Positions 47,986 through 58,354 of a stretch of 64,000 nucleotides of DNA are shown piece by piece. The position numbers were made by a program, and so were the translations under genes. Origin of the DNA: Sphingomonas canadensis. Its GTDB lineage: Bacteria; Pseudomonadota; Alphaproteobacteria; Sphingomonadales; Sphingomonadaceae. The stretch covers positions 62,001 to 126,000 of the forward strand of contig NZ_JAPDRA010000002.1 of assembly GCF_026013525.1 (NCBI RefSeq). Direction: 5' to 3'. The notes beneath the pieces were generated by a model. The model made no database searches and was not told the DNA's origin. It was given only the letters and a program-made list of their open reading frames with translations. The first letter of the stretch is position 1. Every line of letters begins with the position of its first letter.

Positions 47986-48645
47986 ATGACCGCAGGACGC
48001 CGCATCGGAGCGCTCGTGCTCACCATCACCGTCGCGCTGATGTTCGCGGCGCTGAAGCTGGTCCTGCCGTTGATCGAGGGCGCGTCGCTGCCGTTCCTGG
48101 GCATCGATTTCGCGCTTCCGCTGCAATTCCTGGCCACGCTGCTGGCGGCGGCGGCGGTCTATACCAGCGCGGCGCGGCTGATGGAGAGGCTGTTGCGCGA
48201 CTGGACCTGGCTGAAGGCGAAGGTCCATGGGCCGGCGTTCGTCGAGGGCACGTGGATCGGCCGCTTCGACGCGGCGGACGGCGCGAAATACACCGTCGAG
48301 CATATCGAACAGTCGCTGGAGGGCGTGGTGGTGCGCGGCTGGGCGCGCGGGGCGGACGGCAAGCCCTATGCCGAATGGACATCGTCCAGCGCGGTGGTGG
48401 ACGGCGCGAACGGGCGCTTCGGCTTCCAATATGATTGCGACGTCATCGCCAAGGCCACGCGGCAACAGGGCGTCGCGGCGTTCCAGTTTGTGCGGGCGCG
48501 CGCGTCGGCACCGCCGCACGAGATGACCGGCTATTCCGCCGATCTGGTCGACGGCACCCGATCGGCCAACCATGAGGTGAAGCTGTCGGACCGGCTGACC
48601 GGCCTCGACGAAGCCTTCGCCGCCGCGCGCAGCCGGTTTCCCTGA
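47986..48645 (+). CDS. Two-TM protein with beta-rich C-terminal domain
   Basis: A 219-residue protein with two N-terminal membrane helices (RIGALVLTITVALMFAALKLV and LPLQFLATLLAAAAVYTSAARL) and a ~130-residue beta-strand-rich cytoplasmic domain (FVEGTWIGRFDAADGAKYTVEHIEQ..., EWTSSSAVVDGANGRFGFQYDCD, MTGYSADLVDGTRSANHEVKLS). This pattern is reminiscent of the S-2TMbeta/Cap15-type effectors of anti-phage CBASS systems, but no cyclase gene is adjacent and the similarity is only by eye. Start at ATG 47986. Confidence 0.6.
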   Translation: MTAGRRIGALVLTITVALMFAALKLVLPLIEGASLPFLGIDFALPLQFLATLLAAAAVYTSAARLMERLLRDWTWLKAKVHGPAFVEGTWIGRFDAADGAKYTVEHIEQSLEGVVVRGWARGADGKPYAEWTSSSAVVDGANGRFGFQYDCDVIAKATRQQGVAAFQFVRARASAPPHEMTGYSADLVDGTRSANHEVKLSDRLTGLDEAFAAARSRFP

Positions 48646-48667
48646 AGCGCGCGGCGGGGCAGGCCGA

Positions 48668-49705
<1,038 letters not shown>

Positions 49706-49787
49706 TCAGCGTGCCCCTGCGCGAGCAGGAGCCCAGGGTGGCTGCCCCCCTAGGGCCCTGCATGCGCAGGCGCACGAAAGCATTTCT

Positions 49788-50303
49788 TCAGGCCGCCTCG
49801 CGTCCCCGCGATATGGCCACCACGCCGGTGCGCGCGACCTCGACCAGCCCCAGCTCGCCCATCAGCTCGACGAACTTGTCGATCTTGTCGCGCCCGCCCG
49901 TCACCTCGAACACGAAGCTGGAGATCGTGGCGTCCAGCACATGCGCGCGATAGACCTCGGCAAGGCGCAGCGCCTCGATCCGGTGATCGCCCGTGCCGGC
50001 CACCTTCACCAGCGCCAGCTCGCGCTCGACATGCGGGCCGAGCACGGTCAGGTCGGTCACCTTGTGGACCGGCACCAGCCGGTCGAGCTGGGCGATGATC
50101 TGCTCCATCACATGCGGCGACGCGCTGGTGACGATGGTGATCCGCGATACCGCCTTGTCCTCGGTGATCTCGCTCACCGTCAGGCTTTCGATATTATAGC
50201 CGCGCGCGGTGAACAGGCCGGCGATCCGCGCCAGGATGCCCGGCTCGTTATCGACGACGACGGCGAGCGTGTGCCGCTCGTTGAGTTCCTGCTTGATATG
50301 CAT
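49788..50303 (-). CDS. ilvN: Acetolactate synthase, small (regulatory) subunit
   Basis: A 171-residue ACT-domain protein (TLAVVVDNEPGILARIAGLFTARGYNIESLTVSEI...) that gives feedback control of acetolactate synthase by valine. It follows a 54-residue ORF by four bases, which in turn is fused by overlap to ilvB. Confidence 0.94.
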   Translation of the reverse strand: MHIKQELNERHTLAVVVDNEPGILARIAGLFTARGYNIESLTVSEITEDKAVSRITIVTSASPHVMEQIIAQLDRLVPVHKVTDLTVLGPHVERELALVKVAGTGDHRIEALRLAEVYRAHVLDATISSFVFEVTGGRDKIDKFVELMGELGLVEVARTGVVAISRGREAA

Positions 50304-50307
50304 TTGA

Positions 50308-50472
50308 CTACCTGAGGCCGCGATATTGCAGCATTTTGTCGTTCTTTGCCTTGAGCTTCCGATACTGGACAGGCGTCAATCGACCGTCTGCCAAGGCGGC
50401 TTCGAGAGTCTTGGCATGCTCGATCAAACTGGCATCGAATTGCGGCTCTAGTCCGCGCATAATCTTGCCCAT
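50308..50472 (-). CDS. 54-residue protein between ilvB and ilvN
   Basis: MGKIMRGLEPQFDASLIEHAKTLEAAL... ending LQYRGLR. The ATG overlaps the ilvB stop by one base (TGATG), and the stop lies four bases before the ilvN start. It is helical and charged, with no signal or membrane part. No family recognised. The embedding between two subunits of one enzyme suggests a role linked to acetolactate synthase, or purely translational coupling. Confidence 0.65.
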   Translation of the reverse strand: MGKIMRGLEPQFDASLIEHAKTLEAALADGRLTPVQYRKLKAKNDKMLQYRGLR

Positions 50473-52217
50473 CAGACCAGCGCCTTGGCTTCGTCGTCCA
50501 TCTCGCCCGAGACCTGGGCGGACTGGAGGATCATTTCGGTATGGGCGGCGCCCGACGGGATCATCGGGAAACAATTGGCCAGCTTCGCCACGCGGCAATC
50601 GACCATCACCGGCCCGTCATGCGCGATCATCTCCGCGATGCCCGCGTCGAGCTGGTCCGGCGTCTCGATCAATATGCCCTTCCAGCCATAGGCCTCGGCC
50701 AGCTTCACGAAATCGGGCAGCGCGTCGGAATAGCTCTCCGAATAGCGGCTCTGATAGGTGAGCTGCTGCCACTGGCGCACCATCCCCATATATTCGTTGT
50801 TGAGGATGAAGATCTTGACCGGCAGGCGATACTGCGTGGCGGTGCCCAGCTCCTGGATGTTCATCTGGATGCTGGCCTCGCCCGCGATGTCGATCACGAG
50901 CGCGTCCGGATTGCCGAGCTGCGCGCCGATCGCGGCCGGCAGGCCATAGCCCATCGTGCCCAGCCCGCCGCTGGTCAGCCACTTGTTCGGATCGTCGAAA
51001 TCGAAGTGCTGGGCGGCCCACATCTGGTGCTGGCCCACTTCGGTGGTGATGACCGGCGCCTTGTCCTTCGTCGCCTCCCACAGCGCGCGGATGGCGCGCT
51101 GGGGCATGATCACGTCCTTGCGATCCTCGAAATCGAGGCAGCGCACCGCACGCCAGCCCTCGATCCGGTTCCACCATTCGGCCAGGTCCGGCGTGGGATG
51201 CTTGCGGCGCTTCCATGCCTCGATCATGTCCGCCAGCGCGGAGCCGACGTCGGCGATGATCGGCAGGTCCACGCGCACGTTCTTGTTGATCGACGAACGA
51301 TCGATATCGACATGCACCTTGCGGCTGTTGGGGCTGAAGGCGTCGAGCCGCCCCGTTACGCGATCGTCGAAGCGCGCGCCCAGCGCGATGATCAGGTCGG
51401 CCTGGTTCATCGCCAGGTTCGCCTCATAGGTGCCGTGCATGCCCAGCATGCCCACCCATTGCGGCGACGATGCCGGGAAGGCGCCCAGGCCCATCAGCGT
51501 GGAGGTGACCGGCGCGCCGGTGAGGGCAGCCAGCTCGCGCAGCAGGCGCGACGCCTCCGGACCCGAATTGATGATGCCGCCGCCGGTGTAGAAGATCGGG
51601 CGCTCGGCCGCGGCGAGCATGTCCACCGCTTCCTCGATCCGCGCGGGATCGGCCTTCACCTGGGGGGCATAGGCCTTGTGCCGGATCGGCGCGTTGCTGC
51701 GTTCCTGCGCGGTGGCGACCTGGACGTCCTTGGGGATGTCGATCACGACCGGGCCGGGGCGGCCGGCGGTGGCGATGTGGAACGCCTCACGCACCACGCT
51801 GGCGAGCTGGGCGGGGTTCTTCACCAGATAATTGTGCTTCGAACAGTGGCGCGTGATGCCCACCGTGTCCGCTTCCTGAAAGGCGTCGGTGCCGATCAGG
51901 CCCGTGGGAACCTGGCCGGTGATGACGACCATCGGGATCGAATCCATCAGCGCGTCGGTGATGCCGGTGACCGCGTTGGTCGCCCCCGGGCCGGAGGTGA
52001 CGAGCACGACGCCCGGCTTGCCGGTCGATCGGGCATAGCCCTCCGCGGCATGCGTCGCGGCCTGCTCGTGGCGGACCAGGATGTGCTTGATCGCGTCCTG
52101 CTTGAACAGCGCGTCATAGATCGGGAGCACCGCGCCGCCCGGATAGCCGAACACCACCTCCACACCGAGGTCGGTCAGCACCTCGATCAGGATGTCTGCT
52201 CCGCTCTTCTCGCTCAC
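50472..52217 (-). CDS. ilvB: Acetolactate synthase, large (catalytic) subunit
   Basis: A 581-residue ThDP enzyme from GTG 52217, chosen because AAGGAG lies eight bases upstream. N-terminal VFGYPGGAVLPIYDAL with the catalytic glutamate region (RHEQAATHAAEGYARSTGKPGVVLVTSGPG) is present. The metal/ThDP motif reads AGEASIQMNIQEL: Glu447 where the family motif GDG/GDS has Asp. First gene of the ilvB-ORF-ilvN set. Confidence 0.94.
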   Translation of the reverse strand: MSEKSGADILIEVLTDLGVEVVFGYPGGAVLPIYDALFKQDAIKHILVRHEQAATHAAEGYARSTGKPGVVLVTSGPGATNAVTGITDALMDSIPMVVITGQVPTGLIGTDAFQEADTVGITRHCSKHNYLVKNPAQLASVVREAFHIATAGRPGPVVIDIPKDVQVATAQERSNAPIRHKAYAPQVKADPARIEEAVDMLAAAERPIFYTGGGIINSGPEASRLLRELAALTGAPVTSTLMGLGAFPASSPQWVGMLGMHGTYEANLAMNQADLIIALGARFDDRVTGRLDAFSPNSRKVHVDIDRSSINKNVRVDLPIIADVGSALADMIEAWKRRKHPTPDLAEWWNRIEGWRAVRCLDFEDRKDVIMPQRAIRALWEATKDKAPVITTEVGQHQMWAAQHFDFDDPNKWLTSGGLGTMGYGLPAAIGAQLGNPDALVIDIAGEASIQMNIQELGTATQYRLPVKIFILNNEYMGMVRQWQQLTYQSRYSESYSDALPDFVKLAEAYGWKGILIETPDQLDAGIAEMIAHDGPVMVDCRVAKLANCFPMIPSGAAHTEMILQSAQVSGEMDDEAKALV

Positions 52218-52295
52218 GGCTCTACTCCTTCTGGGCGGGCGCAATAGCACCGCCGGAAGCGGGCTGCTAGTCGCACGAAAACTACAGGTCAAGGC

Positions 52296-53222
52296 CTATA
52301 AGAAGAATTTTCTTTCAAAAGCATCAAGGATTGCGTATGTTTCTGTCTCCGCCGTTCGCTCCCAATGCCCCGGGGGCTGGCGGCGGAACCAGGTATACTG
52401 GCGCTTGGCATATTGGCGGGTGGCGGCCTGCGCCCGCGCGATCGCTTCCTCGCGCGCGATTTCCCCGGCAAGCCATTGCGATATCTCCGGAAAGCCGATC
52501 GCGCGGCGGACGGGCGCCGAAGCGGGAACATCGGTGCGGGCGGCCAGCGCGCGCACCTCCTCGATCGCGCCCGCTTCCAGCATCGCCTCGAACCGTGCGT
52601 CCATCCGCGCCGCCAGCCAGGCGCGGTCGGGCAGCAGGACCAGCGGCATCAGATCGATCCCGCCGCCGATACCGCCCACGCGCTCGGCCTGCCATGCGGC
52701 GATCGGGCGGCCGGTGGCGCGCACCACCTCCAGCGCGCGGGCGACGCGGGTGGTGTCGCTGGGCCGCAGCCGTCCGGCGGCCTCGGGATCCTCCATGGCC
52801 AGCGCGGCATGCGCCTCTGCAACGGGCATCGCGCGCACCGCCTCGCGCACCGCCGGGTCGATCTCCGGGATCGGGGCGATGCCGTCGATCAGCGTGCGCA
52901 GGTACATGCCGGTGCCGCCGGCGAGCACCGGAAGCCGCCCGGCATCGTGCGCCGCGGCGATCTCCGCGCGCGCCTCCGCCGCCCAGCGCGCCGCCGAATA
53001 GGCGTCCGCGCCGTCGACATGGCCGAACAGCCGGTGCGGCACGCGCGCCTCCTCGGCCTCGCTCGGACGCGCGGTCAGCACGCGCAGATCGGCGTAGACC
53101 TGCGCCGAATCCGCGTTGATCACCACGCCCTCGCGCCGCTCCGCCAGCGCCAGCGCCAGCGCGGACTTGCCGCTTGCCGTCGGCCCTGCGATGAGCGCCA
53201 CCTTCGGAAGGGATTCGGTCAT
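52296..53222 (-). CDS. miaA: tRNA dimethylallyltransferase
   Basis: A 308-residue enzyme that prenylates A37 of tRNAs. P-loop GPTASGKS (13-20), NADSAQVY and [13 protein letters not shown] are canonical. The stop is 79 bases before the ilvB start, so the ilvB promoter lies in or near the end of miaA. Divergent from serB. Confidence 0.94.
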   Translation of the reverse strand: MTESLPKVALIAGPTASGKSALALALAERREGVVINADSAQVYADLRVLTARPSEAEEARVPHRLFGHVDGADAYSAARWAAEARAEIAAAHDAGRLPVLAGGTGMYLRTLIDGIAPIPEIDPAVREAVRAMPVAEAHAALAMEDPEAAGRLRPSDTTRVARALEVVRATGRPIAAWQAERVGGIGGGIDLMPLVLLPDRAWLAARMDARFEAMLEAGAIEEVRALAARTDVPASAPVRRAIGFPEISQWLAGEIAREEAIARAQAATRQYAKRQYTWFRRQPPGHWERTAETETYAILDAFERKFFL

Positions 53223-53306
53223 CTCCCGTCCTCCGTCCGCCCCCGGCCCGGCGAAGGGCGGCCCGGCGCGGTCCGGGGCGGGGTTTCGGTCACTAAGGGT
53301 TCGTCG

Positions 53307-54182
53307 ATGTTCATCGCCACGCTGATAGCAGAGAGTGTCCGCGCAGGAGACCTTTCCGAAGCCGCGGACCGGCTGGCGGCGGCGGGCGCGGCGGCGGATG
53401 CCCCGCGCTGGCTGGAGCCGGGGCGCGCGGCGGACCTGCCCTTCGCGGGCGATCCGGCGGCGGCGCGCGCGGCGCTGGAGGGTGTGTTCGCGGGCGCCGA
53501 CGTGGTCGTCCAGCCTGAGGCGGGGCGCGAGAAGCGGCTGCTGGTCGCCGACATGGATTCCACCATGATCACCGTCGAATGCATCGACGAACTGGCCGAT
53601 TATGCCGGGATCAAGGCGCAGATTGCCGAAGTGACCGAACGCGCGATGCGCGGCGAGCTGGACTTCGCCGAGGCGCTCGACGCCCGGGTGGCGCTGCTCC
53701 GCGACCTTGAGGAAAGCGCGATCGAGCGCTGCCTGGCCGAGCGCGTGCGCCTGTCGCCCGGCGCGGAGACGCTGGTGAAGACGATGCGGGGCAGGGGCGC
53801 GCTGACCATCCTGGTTTCGGGCGGCTTCACCCGTTTCGCCGGGCCGGTGGGCGAGCGGCTGGGGTTCGAGCGCGTGATCGCCAACCGGCTCGTGATCGCG
53901 GACGGCAAGCTGGCCGGCACGGTGGAAAAGCCGATCGTCGACAGCGGCACCAAGGAGCGCACGCTGGAGGGCGCGGTGGCCGAGCGCGGGCTGGATTTCG
54001 CGCAATCGCTCGCGGTGGGGGACGGCGCCAACGATCTGCCGATGATCCGCCGCGCCGGGCTGGGCGTCGCCTATCGCGCGAAGCCGGTGGTGGCCGCGGC
54101 GGCAGGCGCGCGGCTGGAGCATAGCGATCTCTCCGCGCTGCTGTGGGCGCAGGGGATCGCTACCGCCGATTGGGTGCGTTGA
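53307..54182 (+). CDS. serB: Phosphoserine phosphatase
   Basis: A 291-residue HAD-family enzyme that completes serine synthesis. Motif I DMDST (D82, D84), motif II in TILVSGGFT, and motif [12 protein letters not shown] are present. An N-terminal ACT-like region precedes the phosphatase core. Divergent from miaA with 84 bases between starts. Confidence 0.92.
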   Translation: MFIATLIAESVRAGDLSEAADRLAAAGAAADAPRWLEPGRAADLPFAGDPAAARAALEGVFAGADVVVQPEAGREKRLLVADMDSTMITVECIDELADYAGIKAQIAEVTERAMRGELDFAEALDARVALLRDLEESAIERCLAERVRLSPGAETLVKTMRGRGALTILVSGGFTRFAGPVGERLGFERVIANRLVIADGKLAGTVEKPIVDSGTKERTLEGAVAERGLDFAQSLAVGDGANDLPMIRRAGLGVAYRAKPVVAAAAGARLEHSDLSALLWAQGIATADWVR

Positions 54183-54189
54183 GGCCCCT

Positions 54190-55161
54190 TCAGGGGCCGA
54201 CAGGCACGCAGGGCTTCACCGAAGCGCAGGCGCCGCTGGCCTCCGCGCGCGAGGCATAGGGGCCGACCAGCACCCGGGTAAGATTGCCCGCCTTGACGTA
54301 ATAGACCTGGCGGCCCGGGAAGCGGCCGGCGAGCTGGCCCCACAGTTTGCGGGCGTTGCCCGGATCGCCGAACGCGCCGACCTGAACCTTCCACCCGCCG
54401 TCGCGCACCACCGCGGGCTTGGGCGGCGCAGGCTTCGGCGGCGCGGGCTTCACCACCGGCTTGTCCGCGATCGCCACCTGCGCCGGGCGCGGCTTGGCGT
54501 CGGGCTTTGTCTGCGGCTTCGGCTGCGGCTTGGGCGGCGTGTTGTCGGCGAACTGGACCGGCGGCTGCGGCCGGCCCTGCTCCTCCTCGTAACGGCGGGC
54601 GAGCGTCAGGCCCTGCTGCCGGTCCTGGAGGGAGATATAGCGGTCCATCTGCGCCAGCGCGGCGGATGCCTGCGGCAGCCCGGACTGCGACGATCGCACG
54701 ATCAGCGCATAGGCGCGCACCCAATCGCGGTCGATGCCGTCGCCGTTGAAATACATGGTGCCCAGCACGAACTGCGCGCGCGGCTCGCCGCGGGACGAGG
54801 AGCGCTTGAGCCACTCCACCGCCTGGGTGCGCTTGCCGTTCTGGAACAGGGTGAGGCCGTAATTGTCCTGCGCCTGCACATGGCCCTGCACGGCCGCGCG
54901 GCGATACCAGTCCTCGGCCTGGTTCAGGTCGGCGGTCACGCCGCGGCCCAGCTTATAGGCCTGGCCCAGGTTGAACTGCGCGTCGGCGTCTCCGGCCACC
55001 GCGGGGCCGCGCCAGCGGTCGACGGCGCCCTTGTAGTCGCCCGACTGCCAGGCCTTCACGCCCTGCTCGACGGGATTGTCCTGCGTCTGCGCCTGCGCGC
55101 ATGCAGGCGTCATCGCCATCGCCGCGGCCAACGCCCCGGCCGTGATCCAAACAGACTTCAT
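54190..55161 (-). CDS. Exported Sel1-repeat/SPOR-domain protein
   Basis: A 323-residue protein. Signal peptide ([25 protein letters not shown]), Sel1-type repeats ([14 protein letters not shown]..., [14 protein letters not shown]..., [14 protein letters not shown]), a Pro/Lys linker and a C-terminal SPOR domain ([36 protein letters not shown]...). SPOR binds denuded glycan strands at the division site. It converges with serB. Confidence 0.86.
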   Translation of the reverse strand: MKSVWITAGALAAAMAMTPACAQAQTQDNPVEQGVKAWQSGDYKGAVDRWRGPAVAGDADAQFNLGQAYKLGRGVTADLNQAEDWYRRAAVQGHVQAQDNYGLTLFQNGKRTQAVEWLKRSSSRGEPRAQFVLGTMYFNGDGIDRDWVRAYALIVRSSQSGLPQASAALAQMDRYISLQDRQQGLTLARRYEEEQGRPQPPVQFADNTPPKPQPKPQTKPDAKPRPAQVAIADKPVVKPAPPKPAPPKPAVVRDGGWKVQVGAFGDPGNARKLWGQLAGRFPGRQVYYVKAGNLTRVLVGPYASRAEASGACASVKPCVPVGP

Positions 55162-55336
55162 GCGACCCGACTCCGCGCCCCCGCAACAATGGATAAATGC
55201 CAATTAACCATCGATTGGGAAAGAAATCCTTACCCCGCGCCGGATAGGGGGCCGTCCCTGCACGGCACGCATTAACCTTTCTTTATCCGACGGCATGGCA
55301 TTCCCGGGGTTCAGAAGCGGGAGTTCCGAGGGGTAC

Positions 55337-56056
55337 ATGCGCGTCCTGGCGATGGCATCGCAGAAAGGCGGGTCCGGCAAGACCACGCTCAGCGGGCACC
55401 TGGCGGTGCAGGCGCAGCGTTCGGGCGCAGGCCCGGTCGTGCTGATCGACATCGATCCCCAGGGGTCGCTGTCCGATTGGTGGAACGAGCGCGACACCGA
55501 GCTTCCGGCCTTCGCCCAGACCACGGTTGCGCGGCTCGCCGCCGATCTTGAGGTGCTGCGCCAGCAGGGTTTCCGCCTGGCCGTGATCGATACGCCGCCG
55601 GCGATCACCATGGCGATCCAGAGCGTGATCCAGGTCGCCGAACTGATCGTGATCCCGACGCGCCCCAGCCCGCACGACCTGCGCGCCGTGGGCGCTACGG
55701 TGGATCTGTGCGAACGCGCGGGCAAGCCGCTGATCTTCGTCGTCAACGCCGCCACGCCCAAGGCGCGGATCACCTCCGAAGCCGCGGTCGCGCTGTCGCA
55801 GCACGGCACGGTGGCGCCGGTCACCATCCACCACCGCACCGATTTCGCCTCGTCGATGATCGACGGCCGCACGGTGATGGAGGTCGATCCCCAGGGCAAG
55901 TCGGCGCAGGAGGTCGGCGCGCTCTGGGCCTATATCAACGACCGGCTCGAAAAGAACTTCCGCCGCACCGTGTTCAGCGCCCCGGCAGTGCCGATGGGCG
56001 GCTTCGGCGTGGCGCGGCCCACGGGTGGCTTCGGCCGCCGCGTGGTGAGCAGTTGA
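55337..56056 (+). CDS. ParA-family ATPase
   Basis: A 239-residue Walker-type ATPase. The deviant Walker A KGGSGKTT is at residues ~9-16, switch I/II DIDPQGS and IDTPPA follow. No parB or centromere-like cluster is adjacent, so it is an orphan ParA, possibly positioning a cell-surface or division complex. GAGGGG precedes the ATG at 55337. Confidence 0.86.
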   Translation: MRVLAMASQKGGSGKTTLSGHLAVQAQRSGAGPVVLIDIDPQGSLSDWWNERDTELPAFAQTTVARLAADLEVLRQQGFRLAVIDTPPAITMAIQSVIQVAELIVIPTRPSPHDLRAVGATVDLCERAGKPLIFVVNAATPKARITSEAAVALSQHGTVAPVTIHHRTDFASSMIDGRTVMEVDPQGKSAQEVGALWAYINDRLEKNFRRTVFSAPAVPMGGFGVARPTGGFGRRVVSS

Positions 56057-56067
56057 GGGAGGTGGCG

Positions 56068-56601
56068 ATGCACGGCAAGCCTGCGGCTTCGCTTTCGTCC
56101 GGCCTGCTGGCGCGCAAGGGCCATGCCCGCCCGGCGATGCGCCCCCAGGGTTTCGTGGCACTCTCGCCCGCCCAGATGGCGCATGACGATCTGGGCTGGA
56201 ACGACATGGGCGAAGGCCATGCCGCCGCCGTCGCGCAGCCGGTTTCCGTGACGCCCGAGCCGGCGCCGGCCCCTGCGCCGGTTGCTGCCAGGCCGCCGGT
56301 GCTGCAGCAGCGCGCCCAGCTCGACGCGCGGCTGGCCGCGCCGCGCCAGGCGCCGCAGCCGGAAGCGCCAGCCGCCGTCGCCATCGAGCGTGCCGCGCCC
56401 GAGCCGCGCGATGCGCGCGCCAAGGCCGCCTTCACGCTTCGTCTCGATCCCGATCGCCACCTGCGCCTGCGCCTCGCCTCGGCGGTCCGTCACCAATCGG
56501 CGCAGCAACTCGTCACCGAGGCGCTCGACGCCTTCCTCGAAACGCTCACCGACGTCGACGGCCTGGCCCGCCAGGTCGCCGCACGGGACGGAAGGGAATG
56601 A
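56068..56601 (+). CDS. Pro/Ala-rich protein with C-terminal RHH-like segment
   Basis: A 177-residue protein. The N-terminal two thirds are low-complexity Pro/Ala; the last ~55 residues (AAFTLRLDPDRHLRLRLASAVRHQSAQQLVTEALDAFLETL) have the strand-helix-helix pattern of ribbon-helix-helix DNA-binding proteins. Directly downstream of parA-like and overlapping the next gene by four bases. It may be the ParA partner. Confidence 0.68.
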   Translation: MHGKPAASLSSGLLARKGHARPAMRPQGFVALSPAQMAHDDLGWNDMGEGHAAAVAQPVSVTPEPAPAPAPVAARPPVLQQRAQLDARLAAPRQAPQPEAPAAVAIERAAPEPRDARAKAAFTLRLDPDRHLRLRLASAVRHQSAQQLVTEALDAFLETLTDVDGLARQVAARDGRE

Positions 56602-57974
56602 CCATGAAGACCCGCAGCCTGATGTGGATCGGCCTCTCGGCCTTCGGCCTCACCGGCGCCGGCATCATAAGCGCGCCCGGGATGATCGCGGTCGCCGCCT
56701 CGGCCGACAATGCCAAGGCCGCCGCCTCCGACGCCGGCAAGGCGCGCAAGGCGCTGGCCAAGCGCGACGCCGCCCGCGCCGTGCAGTTCGCGGAGGCCGC
56801 GGTCGGCTATTCGCCGCAGATCGCCGAATATCGCGTGCTGCTGGGGCAGGCCTATCTGCTTTCCGGCCGCTTCGTCTCGGCGCGGCAGGCGTTCAGCGAC
56901 GCGCTGACGCTCAATCCCAGCGACGGCCGCGCCGCGCTGAACCTGGCGCTGACGGAGATCGCCGCGGGCGACTGGTCGGGCGCGCGCAACACGCTTGAGG
57001 TGCATGCCAACACCATCCCGGCGGGCGACCGCGGGCTGGCCTTCGCGCTCGCCGGCGATCCGGTGAAGGCGATCGAGATACTGGAGCCCGCCGCGCGCGC
57101 CGCCGACGCCACCGCCAAGACCCGGCAGAATCTGGCGCTCGCGCTGGCGCTGGCGGGCCGCTGGGAGGAATCCAAGTCGGTCGCCGCGGTCGATGTGCCG
57201 CCGGACCAGCTCAACGCGCGGATGCTCGAATGGGTCGCCTTCGCGCGGCCGACCAACGCCTATGATCAGGTCGCCTCGCTGCTCGGCGTGCGCGCAATCG
57301 AGGATGCCGGCCTGCCGCAGCGCCTTGCGCTGGTGGCCCCGGCCCCCGGCACCGGCCTGGCCGCAGCCGATGTCCCCGCCGCGCCCGTGGCCGAGGCGCC
57401 CGCCGCCGATGCGGTGGACAGTTATATGCCCGGCGTGCCCGCCAACGCCGATCAGCTCGTCGCCGAAAGCGGGTACGACGCAGGCCCGGCGGCCGAGAGC
57501 GATACCGTGGTGGAAAGCTCCCCGGTGATGGCGCAGGTCGCCGGAACCGGCCCGCAGGTCGTGTTCGGCCCGCGCGAGGAGATCGTGCAGGCGATCCCGG
57601 CCTATTATCGCGAGGCGCCGCGCCAGTCGGTCGCCGCGGCCCCGGCCAAGCGCCGCGCGCCCGCCGTCGCCGCGCGCGGCAGCTATTATGTCCAGCTCGG
57701 CGCCTATTCGAGCGTCGGCGTGGCCCGCGAATCGTGGAACCGGCTCACCTCGCGCGTGCCGGCCGTGGGCCGGTACCAGCCGCAGAGCGCGCGCGTGACC
57801 ACCAAGGCGGGTAATTTCTATCGCGTCTCGGTCGGCGGCTTCGCACGTGCCGATGCCGATGCGCTGTGCCGCCAGGTTCGTGCCAAGGGCAGCATCTGCT
57901 TCGTCCGCACCGGCGCGGGCGACCAGCTTGCGAGCTGGGCAAAGGGCGGTGCGACACAGCTCGCATCGCGCTAA
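56598..57974 (+). CDS. Exported TPR/SPOR-domain protein
   Basis: A 458-residue protein. Signal-like start (SLMWIGLSAFGLTGAGIISAPG), TPR-like region ~40-190 (YSPQIAEYRVLLGQAYLLSGRFVSARQAFSDALTLNPSDGRAALNLALTEIA) and C-terminal SPOR (GSYYVQLGAYSSVGVARESWNRLTSRV). Third gene of the ParA/RHH-like/SPOR set, overlapping its predecessor by four bases (ATGA). Confidence 0.82.
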   Translation: MTMKTRSLMWIGLSAFGLTGAGIISAPGMIAVAASADNAKAAASDAGKARKALAKRDAARAVQFAEAAVGYSPQIAEYRVLLGQAYLLSGRFVSARQAFSDALTLNPSDGRAALNLALTEIAAGDWSGARNTLEVHANTIPAGDRGLAFALAGDPVKAIEILEPAARAADATAKTRQNLALALALAGRWEESKSVAAVDVPPDQLNARMLEWVAFARPTNAYDQVASLLGVRAIEDAGLPQRLALVAPAPGTGLAAADVPAAPVAEAPAADAVDSYMPGVPANADQLVAESGYDAGPAAESDTVVESSPVMAQVAGTGPQVVFGPREEIVQAIPAYYREAPRQSVAAAPAKRRAPAVAARGSYYVQLGAYSSVGVARESWNRLTSRVPAVGRYQPQSARVTTKAGNFYRVSVGGFARADADALCRQVRAKGSICFVRTGAGDQLASWAKGGATQLASR

Positions 57975-58044
57975 CGGCTTCCGGAGCTTCCGGGCGGTTC
58001 CTATCCGCCTGGGAGCCCGCTACCGGCGCAAGCGCCGGATCGGC

Positions 58045-58344
58045 GTGGTCAAGGACGCGCTAACCTATCTGGGCATCGCCGCGATCGGCGGCACCGCGAT
58101 TGGCGCGGGCAGCGTCGCGCTGGGCGAGACGGAACGCGCCCGGATCCACCAGATCGTCCGGGAGGTAGGCATCCGCGCGGGATGGTGGCGCGCACGCGAT
58201 CCGCAGCCAGGGGATTACTGGCGGCGGTGCGACGACGCGCGCGCGGCCGGCACCGCGCCGATCCATGCCAGCGAGCCGGGCTATCGCCCGCCGCTTGACC
58301 GTGATGGCGACGGCATCGCCTGCGAGCCCTATCGCGGCATGTGA
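58045..58344 (+). CDS. Excalibur-domain protein
   Basis: A 99-residue protein from GTG 58045, with one hydrophobic segment (YLGIAAIGGTAIGAGSVALG) and a C-terminal excalibur calcium-binding motif (YRPPLDRDGDGIACEPYRG). Preceding cysteine in WRRCDDAR pairs with the one in the motif in known members. Probably envelope-located; function unknown. Confidence 0.78.
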   Translation: MVKDALTYLGIAAIGGTAIGAGSVALGETERARIHQIVREVGIRAGWWRARDPQPGDYWRRCDDARAAGTAPIHASEPGYRPPLDRDGDGIACEPYRGM

Positions 58345-58354
58345 CCGCCCGGCC

